Source: Kiloniellaceae bacterium (GTDB taxonomy: Bacteria; Pseudomonadota; Alphaproteobacteria; Kiloniellales; J153). From it: 35,050 nt of DNA. The stretch is taken from the NCBI GenBank assembly GCA_021776055.1, contig JAJFGP010000076.1:1-35050 (forward strand), in the 5' to 3' direction. Below the pieces are notes generated by a model. That model saw only the letters and a list, made by a program, of their open reading frames with translations. It was not told the origin of the DNA and searched no databases. Both the position numbers and the translations under genes were made by a program. This document shows positions 16,028-24,692 of this stretch, piece after piece (within the stretch, counting starts at the first letter, position 1; each line of letters opens with the position of its first letter).

Positions 16028-16405
16028 CTATCGGGGCAACGGAACGGTCATTTCCCGGCCGCCATATTCGTGCACGCTGTCGTGTGCCCTTAGGGTAACC
16101 TCGGTCACATCCGGCGGGATGAAGACACCGCCAATGGATCGGGTAAACGGCTGTTCCGCCTCATGCGGATGCGCCAGCTCACGGGTTCCGAGGACTTTGC
16201 CATCGGGGCCGACCACATCCCACTTGTTGGCGTAGTGATCCCAGCCCGTATCGCCATGGGCGACGCTCACATCGAAACGCCAGGTGTCATTTGAATCTGG
16301 TCTCGCCTTGACACCGACTACATCCGCCTCGCCCGCGTACGCCGGCGCAACAGAGCCGGTCACCAGAAAAATCGACGCCGCCATCATAACCCTCAACTGA
16401 ATCAT
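16028..16405 (-). CDS. Secreted protein of unknown function, 125 residues
   Basis: Seen: a signal peptide (MIQLRVMMAASIFLVTGSVAPAYA, cleavage before GEADVV), then a beta-rich domain with WRFDVSVAHGDTGWDHYANKWDVVGPDGKVLG and a histidine-containing end (RELAHPHEAEQPFTR, RAHDSVHEYGG). I recall similar small exported proteins with an AHDxVHxYGG ending in other proteobacteria, but no function is known to me; histidines could bind metal, which is guesswork. The ATG at 16405 lies 2 bases after the thioesterase stop. A longer reading to 16588 overlaps the thioesterase gene and is rejected. Confidence 0.8.
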   Translation of the reverse strand: MIQLRVMMAASIFLVTGSVAPAYAGEADVVGVKARPDSNDTWRFDVSVAHGDTGWDHYANKWDVVGPDGKVLGTRELAHPHEAEQPFTRSIGGVFIPPDVTEVTLRAHDSVHEYGGREMTVPLPR

Positions 16406-16407
16406 AC

Positions 16408-16809
16408 CTATGCCTCCACAATGTCCTTGGGCACCGGGCGCGACCGCCCATCGGTGCCGAGAGCAACATAGACGAATTGCCCCTCGGTCACCCGCACACG
16501 TTCGGTCCCGCGTCCGCGCAAGGCCCAAGCCTCGAGCTGTACGGTCAGCGAGGTGCGGCCGATTTTCTCGATCGCTGCGTAGACGCACAGCACATCGCCG
16601 ACATAGACCGGCAGATGAAACGTCATCGCGGTCACCGCCACGGTCACCACCCGGCCCTGAGCCCGGTGCGCGGCCGAGATACCACCGGCGATATCCATTT
16701 GCGAGAGCACCCAGCCGCCAAAGATATCGCCGCTGGGATTGGCATCCGCGGGCATGGCCAGAGTACGGATTGCCAATTCGCCGCGTGGCTCGTCGATATT
16801 ACCCACCAT
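16408..16809 (-). CDS. Acyl-CoA thioesterase, YciA-type hotdog fold
   Basis: A 133-residue single hotdog domain. Seen: the family core NPSGDIFGGWVLSQMDIAGGISA (about 25-47) with the catalytic aspartate region, then the central strand VTVAVTAMTFHLPVYVGD and EGQFVYVALGTDGRSRPVP near the end. Known role: cytosolic hydrolysis of acyl-CoA esters to free acid and CoA; YciA-type enzymes have wide substrate range. It is the first gene of the four-gene minus-strand unit and is divergent from parE, with 110 bases between the starts. Confidence 0.92.
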   Translation of the reverse strand: MVGNIDEPRGELAIRTLAMPADANPSGDIFGGWVLSQMDIAGGISAAHRAQGRVVTVAVTAMTFHLPVYVGDVLCVYAAIEKIGRTSLTVQLEAWALRGRGTERVRVTEGQFVYVALGTDGRSRPVPKDIVEA

Positions 16810-16919
16810 TTCGCATTTCCAAATTCTTAACTATATGTTGTGAATAGTCCGAGCATAGCCTACATCATAGGGCAATTTTATCCGCGGAATATGAGGCAAA
16901 AGGGGAGCGCTCAGGTACG

Positions 16920-18911
16920 ATGTCGGACCTCTTTGATAACGTCGCACACAATTCACAAGACTATTCCGCCAAGGACATCGAGGTCCTCGAGGGCCTTGAG
17001 CCCGTGCGCCGGCGTCCCGGCATGTATATCGGCGGCAGCGACGAACGGGCAATGCATCACTTGGTCGCCGAGCTGCTGGACAACGCCATGGATGAAGCCG
17101 TCGCCGGACACGCGACGCGCATCGAGTTGGAGCTGGGCGTCGACGATTGCGTCACCGTACGCGATAATGGCCGCGGCATTCCGGTCGATCCCCATCCCAA
17201 ATTCAAAAGCAAGTCGGCCCTGGAAGTCATTCTGACCACCCTACACTCCGGCGCCAAGTTCGGGCAAAAGGCCTATACCACGTCGGGTGGCCTGCACGGG
17301 GTTGGCGTCTCGGTGGTTAACGCCCTGGCGGATACCTTGACCGTCGAGGTGGCGCGCGACCGCAAGCTGTACCGGCAGACCTACAGCCGCGGCAAGCCGC
17401 AGGACAAACTCAAGCAAACCGGCGGCGCGCCGAACCGGCGCGGTACGACCGTCGTTTTTAAACCGGACACCTCGATCTTTGGCAAAGAGGCGCACTTTCA
17501 GCCGGACCAGGTATATCGGATGGCGCGCTCACGTGCCTATCTGTTCCGTGGCGTCGAAATCCGCTGGAGCTGTGATACCTCCCTGCTGAAACGGGGCAGC
17601 GCCACGCCGGCGACAGAGACCCTCCACTTCCCCAATGGCTTGGGCGATTTCCTTGAGGCCAGCCTGAACGGCCGCAAGACGCTTACCCCCGAGCACTTTG
17701 TCGACCAAGCAAAGTTCCCGGACGATGAGGGGCATCTGGAATGGGCCATTACCTGGCCGAACGACGAAGAAGGCTTTGTCAATTCGTACTGCAACACCAT
17801 CCCGACGGTGGATGGCGGCACCCATGAGCAAGGCCTGCGCAGCGGCCTGCTGCGCAGTATCAAGGCCTATGGCGAGTTGGTCGGCAACAAGAAGAAAATC
17901 GCCCAGGTAACGGCGGAAGACATACTCGGCGGCGCCTGTGCCCTCCTCTCGGCCTTTATCAAAAACCCGCAATTCCAGGGGCAGACCAAGGAGAAACTGG
18001 CCAATCCGATGGCGGCGAAGCTGGTCGAGACGACCATCAAGGATCACTTCGACCATTGGCTGTCCGGTCATCCGGAGCGCGCCCGTACCCTGCTCGACCG
18101 AATCCTGGAGCGCGCCGACGATCGCCTGCGCCGACGCCAGGAAAAGGAGCTAAACCGCAAGTCGGCCACGCGCAAGCTGCGCCTGCCCGGCAAGCTTTCG
18201 GATTGCTCCCGCAACCGGCCGTCCGGCACCGAGGTTTTTCTAGTTGAGGGTGATTCCGCCGGAGGCTCGGCCAAGCAGGCACGTAACCGCGAGACCCAAG
18301 CGGTGCTGCCGCTTCGCGGCAAGATTCTTAACGTGGTCAGCGCCACCCAAGACAAGATAAAGGCCAATCAGGAGATTGCCGATATCGTGCAGGCGCTTGG
18401 CTGCGGCACACGTGCCACTTTCGACATCGAAAAGTTACGCTATGAGCGGATCGTCATCATGACCGATGCCGACGTGGACGGCGCCCACATTGCCTCGCTG
18501 CTGATGACCTTCTTCTATCGTGAGATGCCGGGCCTGATCGAGGATGGGCGCCTGTTCCTGGCGCTACCGCCGCTCTACCGGCTGACCCAGGGGAGCGAGT
18601 CCGTGTACGCCCGTGACGACGACCACAAGGACGTCTTGTTGAAAAAGCACTTCAAAGGCCGCGGCAAGATTGAAATCAGCCGCTTCAAGGGTCTCGGCGA
18701 GATGCCGGCGAAGCAGCTCAAAGAAACGACCATGGACCCGAAGAACCGCACCCTGCTGCGTGTGACCCTGACCGATACCACGGGCGCGGAAGCGAAACAG
18801 CAGCGCAAGCAAGCCGAGGACCTGGTCGAGCGCCTGATGGGGCGCAAGCCGGAGTTGCGCTTCGCCTTCATCCAGGAAAACGCCCGCTTCGTCGCCGACC
18901 TGGACGTCTAA
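16920..18911 (+). CDS. parE: DNA topoisomerase IV subunit B
   Basis: A 663-residue type IIA topoisomerase B subunit. Seen: the GHKL ATPase motifs ELLDNAMDEA (about 55-64), DNGRGIP (81-87) and GGLHGVGVSVVNAL, the transducer region, the TOPRIM motif EVFLVEGDSAGGSAKQAR, and the DxD metal site in IVIMTDADVDGAHIASLL. The total length and the lack of the large gyrB insertion favour ParE over GyrB. Known role: with ParC it decatenates daughter chromosomes using ATP. The ATG at 16920 gives the normal N-terminus (VLEGLEPVRRRPGMYIG at about residue 22). It is followed at 128 bases by a lipoprotein gene. Confidence 0.97.
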   Translation: MSDLFDNVAHNSQDYSAKDIEVLEGLEPVRRRPGMYIGGSDERAMHHLVAELLDNAMDEAVAGHATRIELELGVDDCVTVRDNGRGIPVDPHPKFKSKSALEVILTTLHSGAKFGQKAYTTSGGLHGVGVSVVNALADTLTVEVARDRKLYRQTYSRGKPQDKLKQTGGAPNRRGTTVVFKPDTSIFGKEAHFQPDQVYRMARSRAYLFRGVEIRWSCDTSLLKRGSATPATETLHFPNGLGDFLEASLNGRKTLTPEHFVDQAKFPDDEGHLEWAITWPNDEEGFVNSYCNTIPTVDGGTHEQGLRSGLLRSIKAYGELVGNKKKIAQVTAEDILGGACALLSAFIKNPQFQGQTKEKLANPMAAKLVETTIKDHFDHWLSGHPERARTLLDRILERADDRLRRRQEKELNRKSATRKLRLPGKLSDCSRNRPSGTEVFLVEGDSAGGSAKQARNRETQAVLPLRGKILNVVSATQDKIKANQEIADIVQALGCGTRATFDIEKLRYERIVIMTDADVDGAHIASLLMTFFYREMPGLIEDGRLFLALPPLYRLTQGSESVYARDDDHKDVLLKKHFKGRGKIEISRFKGLGEMPAKQLKETTMDPKNRTLLRVTLTDTTGAEAKQQRKQAEDLVERLMGRKPELRFAFIQENARFVADLDV

Positions 18912-19039
18912 CGCGACCCTTCCACGCTCTAGTTGCGATTGCGACTCTCGCGAATGTGAGGCATGCCGGCCTTGCTTTCCCGTTGTTGCGCGCCAAAATG
19001 AGTGATACGCGGTCTGTTCGTTTAGAGAGGTTATTTAAG

Positions 19040-19609
19040 ATGTTGCGCGCTATTCGCCTGTCGTTCGCCGGTATTGCTCTCGCCGCGCTTTCCGCCTGTG
19101 CGGTGGGCAGCGTCACACAGCCGGCATACGTGGGGACCTTCGACCCGCGAACCCTGAGCTACATCGCCGGCAAGGGGCCCCTTTACACGGAAATCGTCGG
19201 CAACCCGTTCCCGGCATCGGATGAAGATGTCGGCCGCGCCATCACTAGCACCATGGTGGGCGCGCACTTCGGCCCGGTGATTCAGTTCACGACCGAGCGC
19301 GATGCAGAAAACCCGTCGCCCTACCGGGTCGTCCTGGTGCTCAATCCGGGCCGGAGCGTGAACGCGCACAGTATGTGCCGCAAGGCGCCGCAGCCTGCCG
19401 ATTCGATCGCCGCCCAAACCGCCGGGCCGTTGCGCGTGACGGCTGCCTTATGCGCCGGCAAGTACCGCGAGACGTCGTTGTCCGGGTCCATCGCCGCGGT
19501 CAACAGCCCGGACGACGCCGCATTTCGCGCCCTAATTCGGCAAATGACGACGGAGCTATTACCGCCGCGCAATCCCAATTTGTTAAGTCCGAACGACTTC
19601 CAGAGCTGA
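19040..19609 (+). CDS. Lipoprotein of unknown function
   Basis: A 189-residue protein with a short hydrophobic start and lipobox LSAC (cysteine near residue 20). Seen in the mature part: TFDPRTLSYIAGKGPLYTEIVGNPF, then TSTMVGAHFGP, then YRVVLVLNPG, and two cysteines (SMCRKAP and ALCAGKY) that could form a disulfide. I recall no named family. The ATG at 19040 is preferred: AGAGG lies about 10 bases upstream and the signal sequence begins there; the longer reading from 18956 would place 28 residues before it. It is on the same strand as parE but 128 bases away. Confidence 0.75.
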   Translation: MLRAIRLSFAGIALAALSACAVGSVTQPAYVGTFDPRTLSYIAGKGPLYTEIVGNPFPASDEDVGRAITSTMVGAHFGPVIQFTTERDAENPSPYRVVLVLNPGRSVNAHSMCRKAPQPADSIAAQTAGPLRVTAALCAGKYRETSLSGSIAAVNSPDDAAFRALIRQMTTELLPPRNPNLLSPNDFQS

Positions 19610-19619
19610 GGGAATTGCT

Positions 19620-19655
19620 CTAGGTCAGGGCACCAAGCCACTGGCACAGCGCATC
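19620..19655 (-). pseudogene. Relic of a duplicated hydrolase 3' end
   Basis: Read on the minus strand this stretch gives DALCQWLGALT and a stop. The intact hydrolase upstream ends AALRQWLGVLSG and a stop. The DNA of the two tails shares an identical 13-base core (CAGTGGCTTGGTG) with most flanking bases alike. Only the tail is left; the rest of the second copy is absent from the 44 bases between. Confidence 0.4.
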
Positions 19656-19699
19656 GCACGATATATCCAATTTTGAGACGGACTCTTAGGATAGCGCGG

Positions 19700-20410
19700 T
19701 CAGCCGCTGAGGACACCAAGCCACTGACGCAGGGCCGCTGTCACCTCGACCGGACGTTCCATCGGCGGCAAATGTCCGCAAGAGTCGATGACCACAAGTT
19801 TTGCGCCGCGAATGGCTTCAGCCATCTCCTCATGCCAGGCAAGGGGCGTCAGCGCATCCTCGCGGCCGCAAAGTATTAAGGTCGGGCAATCGATGTGTGG
19901 CAAAATTCCGCGGTTGTCACGGCGCCTCAATGTTGCCGTCTGCTGGCGCAAAAAGCCGTCGCGGCCAACCCGCTTGGCCATGGCCATCACTTCGTTCGTT
20001 AAGTCCGCATCGGCTAGCCGGTCGGCGTGCACAAGCATGGGGAGCAGACGGCGTGTCACGCCTTTGAACGTGCCCTTTTGGCCGAGCTCGATCAGCCCTC
20101 GCCGGCGGGCCGTCTGCTCGGCCGTATCGGGCCGTGCCGTGGTGTCCAGAAGGGCCAGTGCCGCCACCCGCGACGGGGCCTGCCGCAAAATCTCGAAGGC
20201 CACATAGCCCCCCATCGACAGCGCCGCTAGGGCAAAACGATCCGGCATGGCAGCTAGGACATCGGCCGCCATATCCGCCACCGATTCCTGGACCGACAGG
20301 TCGGCCACACGGCAATCGGCGATATCGGCAAGGCCGTCGATCTGGGCGCGCCACACGCCATCATCCAGTAGCAATCCTGGCAACAGCGCCAAAGGTATCG
20401 GATTTTCCAT
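19700..20410 (-). CDS. Alpha/beta-fold hydrolase
   Basis: A 236-residue alpha/beta hydrolase. Seen: the oxyanion region LALLPGLLLDDGVW at the start, the nucleophile elbow LSMGGY with Ser65, the acid residue in LILCGREDALTP (about Asp185), and the base histidine in DSCGHLPPMERP (about His212), so the triad is complete. A cap domain lies between about residues 95 and 160. There is no signal peptide. The family covers esterases, lactonases and C-C hydrolases, and the substrate cannot be told. It stands alone between convergent and divergent neighbours. A tail relic lies just downstream. Confidence 0.88.
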   Translation of the reverse strand: MENPIPLALLPGLLLDDGVWRAQIDGLADIADCRVADLSVQESVADMAADVLAAMPDRFALAALSMGGYVAFEILRQAPSRVAALALLDTTARPDTAEQTARRRGLIELGQKGTFKGVTRRLLPMLVHADRLADADLTNEVMAMAKRVGRDGFLRQQTATLRRRDNRGILPHIDCPTLILCGREDALTPLAWHEEMAEAIRGAKLVVIDSCGHLPPMERPVEVTAALRQWLGVLSG

Positions 20411-20548
20411 CGGCCCCCCGGTCCTGACTAGTCTTGGGCGGTAGCATTAACGCTGAGCGAAATAAAGAAAGCGTGGGTTTTTCTAATTTTCAAGATTCTT
20501 GCGCCTGTGGAGCCCAATCCGGCGCCCCCCGACTTGTATGCTATTCCG

Positions 20549-20576
20549 TTGACAGAACCGTTTGACTTCCTATTAT
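20549..20576 (+). promoter_or_regulatory. Sigma-70 promoter of the RNA helicase gene
   Basis: TTGACA (20549-20554), 16 bases, TATTAT (20571-20576). The -35 is perfect and the -10 near consensus. Transcription would start near 20583, leaving a leader of about 64 bases. Confidence 0.7.
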
Positions 20577-20646
20577 GAGAAATTAAATGAAGTGCCTGCG
20601 ATAATTCGCGAGCACTTAGATGATTCCCCCATTACAAACGAGATAA

Positions 20647-22098
20647 ATGCACTTTACCGATCTTGGACTCAGTCCTGAGGTCCTTAATGCGGTGGCAGAC
20701 GTCGGATATACGACCCCCACCCCAATCCAAGCTCAGGCAATTCCTCACGTTCTCATGGGCCGCGACGTTCTTGGTTGCGCTCAGACGGGAACCGGAAAGA
20801 CAGCTTCCTTCACCCTGCCGATGATTGACATCCAGGCCAGTGGCCGCGCCAAGGCGCGCATGCCGCGGTCTTTGATCATCACGCCGACCCGAGAGTTGGC
20901 CACGCAGATTTCCGAAAATTTCGATCTCTACGGCAAAAACAGCAAGCTTTCCATGGCGTTGCTGATTGGCGGCTCCTCATTCGTCGAACAGAATAAGCGC
21001 CTGGACCGTGGCGTTGACGTGTTGATCGCCACGCCGGGCCGCCTGCTCGACCTCTACGAGCGCGGCAAGATCCTGCTGGCCGATGTGAAGATCCTGGTGA
21101 TCGACGAGGCCGACCGGATGCTCGACATGGGGTTCATCCCCGATGTGGAGCGTATCGTCGGCCTGCTGCCGAAGATTCGGCAAACCTTGTTCTTCTCCGC
21201 CACCATGCCGCGCGAAGTGCGCCGCTTGGCCGATGCGTTCTTGATGAATCCGAAGGAAATCAGCGTCGATCCGCCATCCTCGGCGGCAGAGACGGTGACC
21301 CAGATCCTCGTCAAAGTACACGGCGACCAGAAGCAGAAAAGGGCCGCTCTGCGCGCTCTACTGGAACAGGAGAAAGTTAATAGCGCTCTGATCTTCTGCA
21401 ATCGCAAGAAGGACGTGGATGTCCTTTATAAGTCTTTACGCCAGCATGACTATTCCGTCGCGGCCCTACACGGCGACATGGCCCAGCCGGTGCGCACCGC
21501 TACCTTGGAGAGTTTCAAGGCCGGTGAGGTCACGCTGTTGGTCTGTTCCGATGTGGCGGCACGCGGGCTCGATTTGCCCGCGGTCTCGCACGTCTTCAAT
21601 TTCGACGTACCGGTGCACGCGGAGGACTATGTGCATCGCATTGGCCGCACCGGCCGCGCCGGCCGCTCAGGCCGAGCCTTCACTCTGGCCCTGCCGGCTG
21701 AATCCAAGGCATTAGCGGCGGTAACCAGGTTGTTGGGGCGCGAAATCGCCCAAGCCGAGAAGGGGCAAGCCGACGTGGCGGAGCCAACCGAACCAGCCAC
21801 CGCACCGGCACCTGAGGCCGAGAAGCCCCGCCGCCGGTCACGGCGCGGCGGATCAGGGCGCAAAACGGCCGCAAAGGTGGCGCCGGTGGAGACACCGTTG
21901 GAAGCACCGGACGTGCCTGAGGTCATTCCCACCGCCGCCGTGGCCAACGCCCCAGCGACGGCTACACCCGTGGCTGCCGCTCCGACGAAGACAAGAGCCA
22001 CCCGCGCGCCCCGCAAAACGGCCGCCGCTAGCCCGCCCTCACCGTCCTTCGGCGAGCACACCCCGGCTTTCATGCTACGGCCCGTACGCGTCGCCTAG
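20647..22098 (+). CDS. DEAD-box ATP-dependent RNA helicase
   Basis: A 483-residue RNA helicase of the RhlE/DeaD type. Seen: the Q-motif region (F3 ... TPIQAQAIP), Walker A AQTGTGKT with Lys51, PTRELA (80-85), TPGR (129-132), DEAD (153-156), SAT (184-186), then in domain 2 ALIFCNRKKDVD, LVCSDVAARGLDLP and HRIGRTGRAGR. After about residue 375 a tail rich in Ala, Pro, Arg and Lys begins, with RRRSRRGGSGRK, and ends HTPAFMLRPVRVA. Such basic tails bind RNA; the HxPAFxLRP end is, as far as I recall, common in alphaproteobacterial DEAD proteins. Known role: unwinding RNA in ribosome assembly and mRNA decay, often important in the cold. Its own promoter and a strong terminator make it a single-gene unit. 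Confidence 0.95.
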   Translation: MHFTDLGLSPEVLNAVADVGYTTPTPIQAQAIPHVLMGRDVLGCAQTGTGKTASFTLPMIDIQASGRAKARMPRSLIITPTRELATQISENFDLYGKNSKLSMALLIGGSSFVEQNKRLDRGVDVLIATPGRLLDLYERGKILLADVKILVIDEADRMLDMGFIPDVERIVGLLPKIRQTLFFSATMPREVRRLADAFLMNPKEISVDPPSSAAETVTQILVKVHGDQKQKRAALRALLEQEKVNSALIFCNRKKDVDVLYKSLRQHDYSVAALHGDMAQPVRTATLESFKAGEVTLLVCSDVAARGLDLPAVSHVFNFDVPVHAEDYVHRIGRTGRAGRSGRAFTLALPAESKALAAVTRLLGREIAQAEKGQADVAEPTEPATAPAPEAEKPRRRSRRGGSGRKTAAKVAPVETPLEAPDVPEVIPTAAVANAPATATPVAAAPTKTRATRAPRKTAAASPPSPSFGEHTPAFMLRPVRVA

Positions 22099-22127
22099 GC
22101 TTCTCGGAGAGACTGTCATTTAGACGC

Positions 22128-22157
22128 AGGCGCCCGGTCCCCGGGCGCCTTTCGTTT
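22128..22157 (+). terminator. Rho-independent terminator after the helicase gene
   Basis: Perfect 10-bp stem, AGGCGCCCGG (22128-22137) with CCGGGCGCCT (22141-22150), a 3-base loop, then TTCGTTT. It lies 30 bases after the helicase stop. Confidence 0.85.
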
Positions 22158-22217
22158 GCGTGGCGATCCGCTATCATGGGGCCCGAATGATTTTCCCCCA
22201 AGATGGCGGATGGTGGC

Positions 22218-22460
22218 ATGCAAACGATCTTCATCATGGTCAAGTGCGAGCTGGGTCGCGCCTATCAAGTGGCCGATCAGGCAGTGCAAGCGGTCGAACA
22301 AGTCTCCGAGGTCTATTCGACCTCCGGCGAGTACGACCTGCTCATCAAGTGTTATCTGCCAGAAGACGCCGACATCGGCCATTTCGTGACCGAGACCGTG
22401 CAGACCCTGGATGGGGTCAAGGACACCTTCACCCTCATCGCCTTCAAAGCCTTCTCCTAG
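22218..22460 (+). CDS. Stand-alone Lrp/AsnC ligand-binding (RAM) domain protein
   Basis: An 80-residue protein made of the RAM effector domain only. Seen: QTIFIMVKCELGRAYQVADQAVQ, then VSEVYSTSGEYDLLIKCYL, then VTETVQTLDGVKDTFTLIAFKAF, the usual beta-alpha-beta-beta-alpha-beta order of Lrp C-terminal domains. The N-terminal HTH is absent. Known of the family: such small proteins bind amino acids and form dimers or higher rings; they may act alone or by mixing with full Lrp proteins. It lies 92 bases before the Liv amino-acid transporter, which suggests a link with amino-acid sensing (inference). The start at 22218 is chosen because it begins the domain; an ATG at 22203 would add 5 residues. 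Confidence 0.85.
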   Translation: MQTIFIMVKCELGRAYQVADQAVQAVEQVSEVYSTSGEYDLLIKCYLPEDADIGHFVTETVQTLDGVKDTFTLIAFKAFS

Positions 22461-22552
22461 AGCCCTATAGGCGCGCGGGAGCCTCTGCGGTAGGATAGCC
22501 GCGAATTCGCAATATATCTTCGGACAAAACACGAAGAGAGGGAGGCAAAAGC

Positions 22553-23716
22553 ATGAAACTACAACTGATTGCGCTCGGCTTGGCCGGGGCGCTTCTGGCC
22601 GTGCCAGCGGGCGCGGCGGAGCCGGTGAAGATCGGCATGATCACAACCCTTTCCGGCGGCGGCAGCGCCCTGGGCATTGACATCCGCGACGGCTTCGCCC
22701 TGGCCATTGGCCAGGAGGGCGGCAGCTTGGGCGGTGTGCCGGTCGAACTGATGGCCGAGGACGACGGGCGCAAGCCCGAGAAGGCCACTGAAATCGCCAA
22801 CCGCATGGTCGAACGGGACAAGATCGGCATCATGACCGGCATCGTCTGGTCCAATTTGGCCATCGCCGTGGTGCCAAAGGTAACCGGCAAGGGCGTCTTC
22901 TACGTCAGCCCCAATGCCGGCCCGTCGAAGCTGGCCGGTGCCGGCTGCGGCCCCAACTATTTCAACGTCGCCTGGCAGAACGACAACCTGCACGAGGCGA
23001 TGGGCCAGTACGTCACCGAGAAGGGCTACAAGAACGTCTATATCATGGCCCCCAACTATCCGGCGGGCAAAGACGCCCTGAAAGGCTTCAAGCGTTTCTT
23101 CAAGGGTGACTTGGCCGGCGAGGTCTACACCAAGCTCGGGCAGACCGACTATGCCGCCGAGATCGCCGCCCTGCGCAGCGCCAAGCCGGATGCGGTATTC
23201 TTTTTCCTGCCCGGCGGCATGGGTATCAGCTTCCTCAAGCAATACGCCCAGGCTGGCCTGACCGATAAGGTTCCGGTCTTCGGCCCCGCCTTCTCGTTCG
23301 ATCAGACGATCCTCGGTGCCGTGGGCGACGCCGCGCTCGGCGTCATCAACAGCTCGCAGTGGAACAAGGATATCGACAACCCGGCGAACGCCGCGTTCGT
23401 CGCCGACTTCCAGAAGGCCTATGGCCGCCTGCCTTCGCTCTATGCCAGCCAGGGTTATGATGCCGCGCGGTTGATCGGCAGCGCCCTTATGGCGGTGGGC
23501 GGCGACGTCAGTAACGCCGACGGCTTCCGCACGGCCTTAAAGAAAGCCGACTTCGCCTCGGTCCGCGGCAAGTTCCGCTTCGGCCCGAACAACCACCCGG
23601 TCCAGGACATCTACGTCCGCCAGGTGGTGAAGGAAGGCGATGTCCTGACCAACAAGATCATCGCCACCGCCTTCACCGACCACGCCGACGCCTACGCGGC
23701 CGAGTGCAAGATGTAG
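22553..23716 (+). CDS. livK: Branched-chain amino acid ABC transporter, substrate-binding protein
   Basis: A 387-residue periplasmic binding protein. Seen: signal peptide MKLQLIALGLAGALLAVPAGA, then EPVKIGMITTLSGGGSALGIDIRDGFALA, the standard opening of Leu/Ile/Val-type (PBP type I) proteins, and the middle and late segments YIMAPNYPAGKDALKGFKR and LYASQGYDAARLIGSAL. The family also binds amides, urea and aromatic acids, so the true ligand is open. A strong ribosome site GGGAGG lies 7 bases before the ATG. It is first of five transporter genes. A hairpin just after its stop (23726-23752) may raise its message level over the rest. Confidence 0.93.
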   Translation: MKLQLIALGLAGALLAVPAGAAEPVKIGMITTLSGGGSALGIDIRDGFALAIGQEGGSLGGVPVELMAEDDGRKPEKATEIANRMVERDKIGIMTGIVWSNLAIAVVPKVTGKGVFYVSPNAGPSKLAGAGCGPNYFNVAWQNDNLHEAMGQYVTEKGYKNVYIMAPNYPAGKDALKGFKRFFKGDLAGEVYTKLGQTDYAAEIAALRSAKPDAVFFFLPGGMGISFLKQYAQAGLTDKVPVFGPAFSFDQTILGAVGDAALGVINSSQWNKDIDNPANAAFVADFQKAYGRLPSLYASQGYDAARLIGSALMAVGGDVSNADGFRTALKKADFASVRGKFRFGPNNHPVQDIYVRQVVKEGDVLTNKIIATAFTDHADAYAAECKM

Positions 23717-23725
23717 CTTCGCATC

Positions 23726-23752
23726 CGGGGCGCTTCTCAAGGGAGCGCCCCG
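23726..23752 (+). other. Intercistronic hairpin between livK and livH
   Basis: A perfect 9-bp stem, CGGGGCGCT (23726-23734) with AGCGCCCCG (23744-23752), and a 9-base loop. There is no T-run, so it is more likely an mRNA-protecting or partly attenuating hairpin than a full terminator. Such hairpins often follow binding-protein genes. Confidence 0.6.
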
Positions 23753-23771
23753 ACTTTGCGAGCAAGATAAC

Positions 23772-24692
23772 ATGTCGCCGCTGCTGATCCTCGAGCAGGT
23801 GCTCAACGGCCTGCAGTTGGGCGTCATGTTGTTTCTCATGGCCGCCGGGCTGACGTTGGTGCTCGGCATCATGAATCTGGTCAATCTGGCGCACGGCTCG
23901 CTCTATATGGTCGGGGCTTTTGTCGCCGCGATGGTGGCGCGCTGGTCGGGCTCGTTCGTGGTTGGGTTGCTGGTGGCCCTGCCGGTGACGGCGTTGGTGG
24001 GGGTCGTGGTCGAGAGGGTGGCCTTGCGCCGCTTGTATGAGCGCGATCATCTGGACCAAGTCCTGGCAACGTTCGGTCTGATCTTGTTTTTCAACGAAGC
24101 GGCGACGATGATCTGGGGGCCGCGCGCGGTCTATCTGGATGGGCCAAGTTGGCTGTCGGGCGCCGTCGAGATCATTCCCGGCGCGCCCTACCCGGCCTAT
24201 CGTCTGGCGATCATCGCGGTCGGCTTGGCGGTGGCGGTGCTGCTCTATCTGCTGGTCACGCGCACGCGCCTGGGCATGCTCATTCGCGCCGGTGCCTCGA
24301 ACCGGGAGATGGTCTCCGCCCTGGGGGTGGACATCAAGCGCCTCTATACGTTGGTATTCGGTCTAGGGGCCATGCTCGCGGCGCTGGGCGGAGTGATGGC
24401 TGGACCGATCTATGCGGTCGAGGTGGGCATGGGCGAGCACATCTTGATCCAAACCTTTGTGGTCGTGGTCATCGGCGGCATCGGTTCGGTGCGCGGCGCC
24501 TTGGTCGGGGCGGTTCTGGTCGGCCTGGTGGATACCCTGGGCCGGGCGTTCTTGCCCGGGATGCTCACCTTGTTCCTCGGCCCAGCAACCGCCGCGAGCC
24601 TGAGCGCGTCGCTGGCATCCATGGCTATCTACATTCTCATGGCCGCGGTTCTGGTCTGGCGGCCAAGCGGGCTGTTCCCGGCCCATGGTTAG
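23772..24692 (+). CDS. livH: Branched-chain amino acid ABC transporter permease LivH
   Basis: A 306-residue inner-membrane permease with about eight hydrophobic segments. Seen: LEQVLNGLQLGVMLFLMAAGLTLVLGIMNLVNLAHGSLYM at the start, the family signature of LivH, and the permease-ATPase contact loop RAGASNREMVSALGVDI, then GALVGAVLVGLVDTLGRAFLPG near the end. Known role: with LivM it forms the membrane channel. The ATG at 23772 lies 55 bases after livK. Its last 8 bases overlap the start of livM, so translation is coupled. Confidence 0.95.
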   Translation: MSPLLILEQVLNGLQLGVMLFLMAAGLTLVLGIMNLVNLAHGSLYMVGAFVAAMVARWSGSFVVGLLVALPVTALVGVVVERVALRRLYERDHLDQVLATFGLILFFNEAATMIWGPRAVYLDGPSWLSGAVEIIPGAPYPAYRLAIIAVGLAVAVLLYLLVTRTRLGMLIRAGASNREMVSALGVDIKRLYTLVFGLGAMLAALGGVMAGPIYAVEVGMGEHILIQTFVVVVIGGIGSVRGALVGAVLVGLVDTLGRAFLPGMLTLFLGPATAASLSASLASMAIYILMAAVLVWRPSGLFPAHG

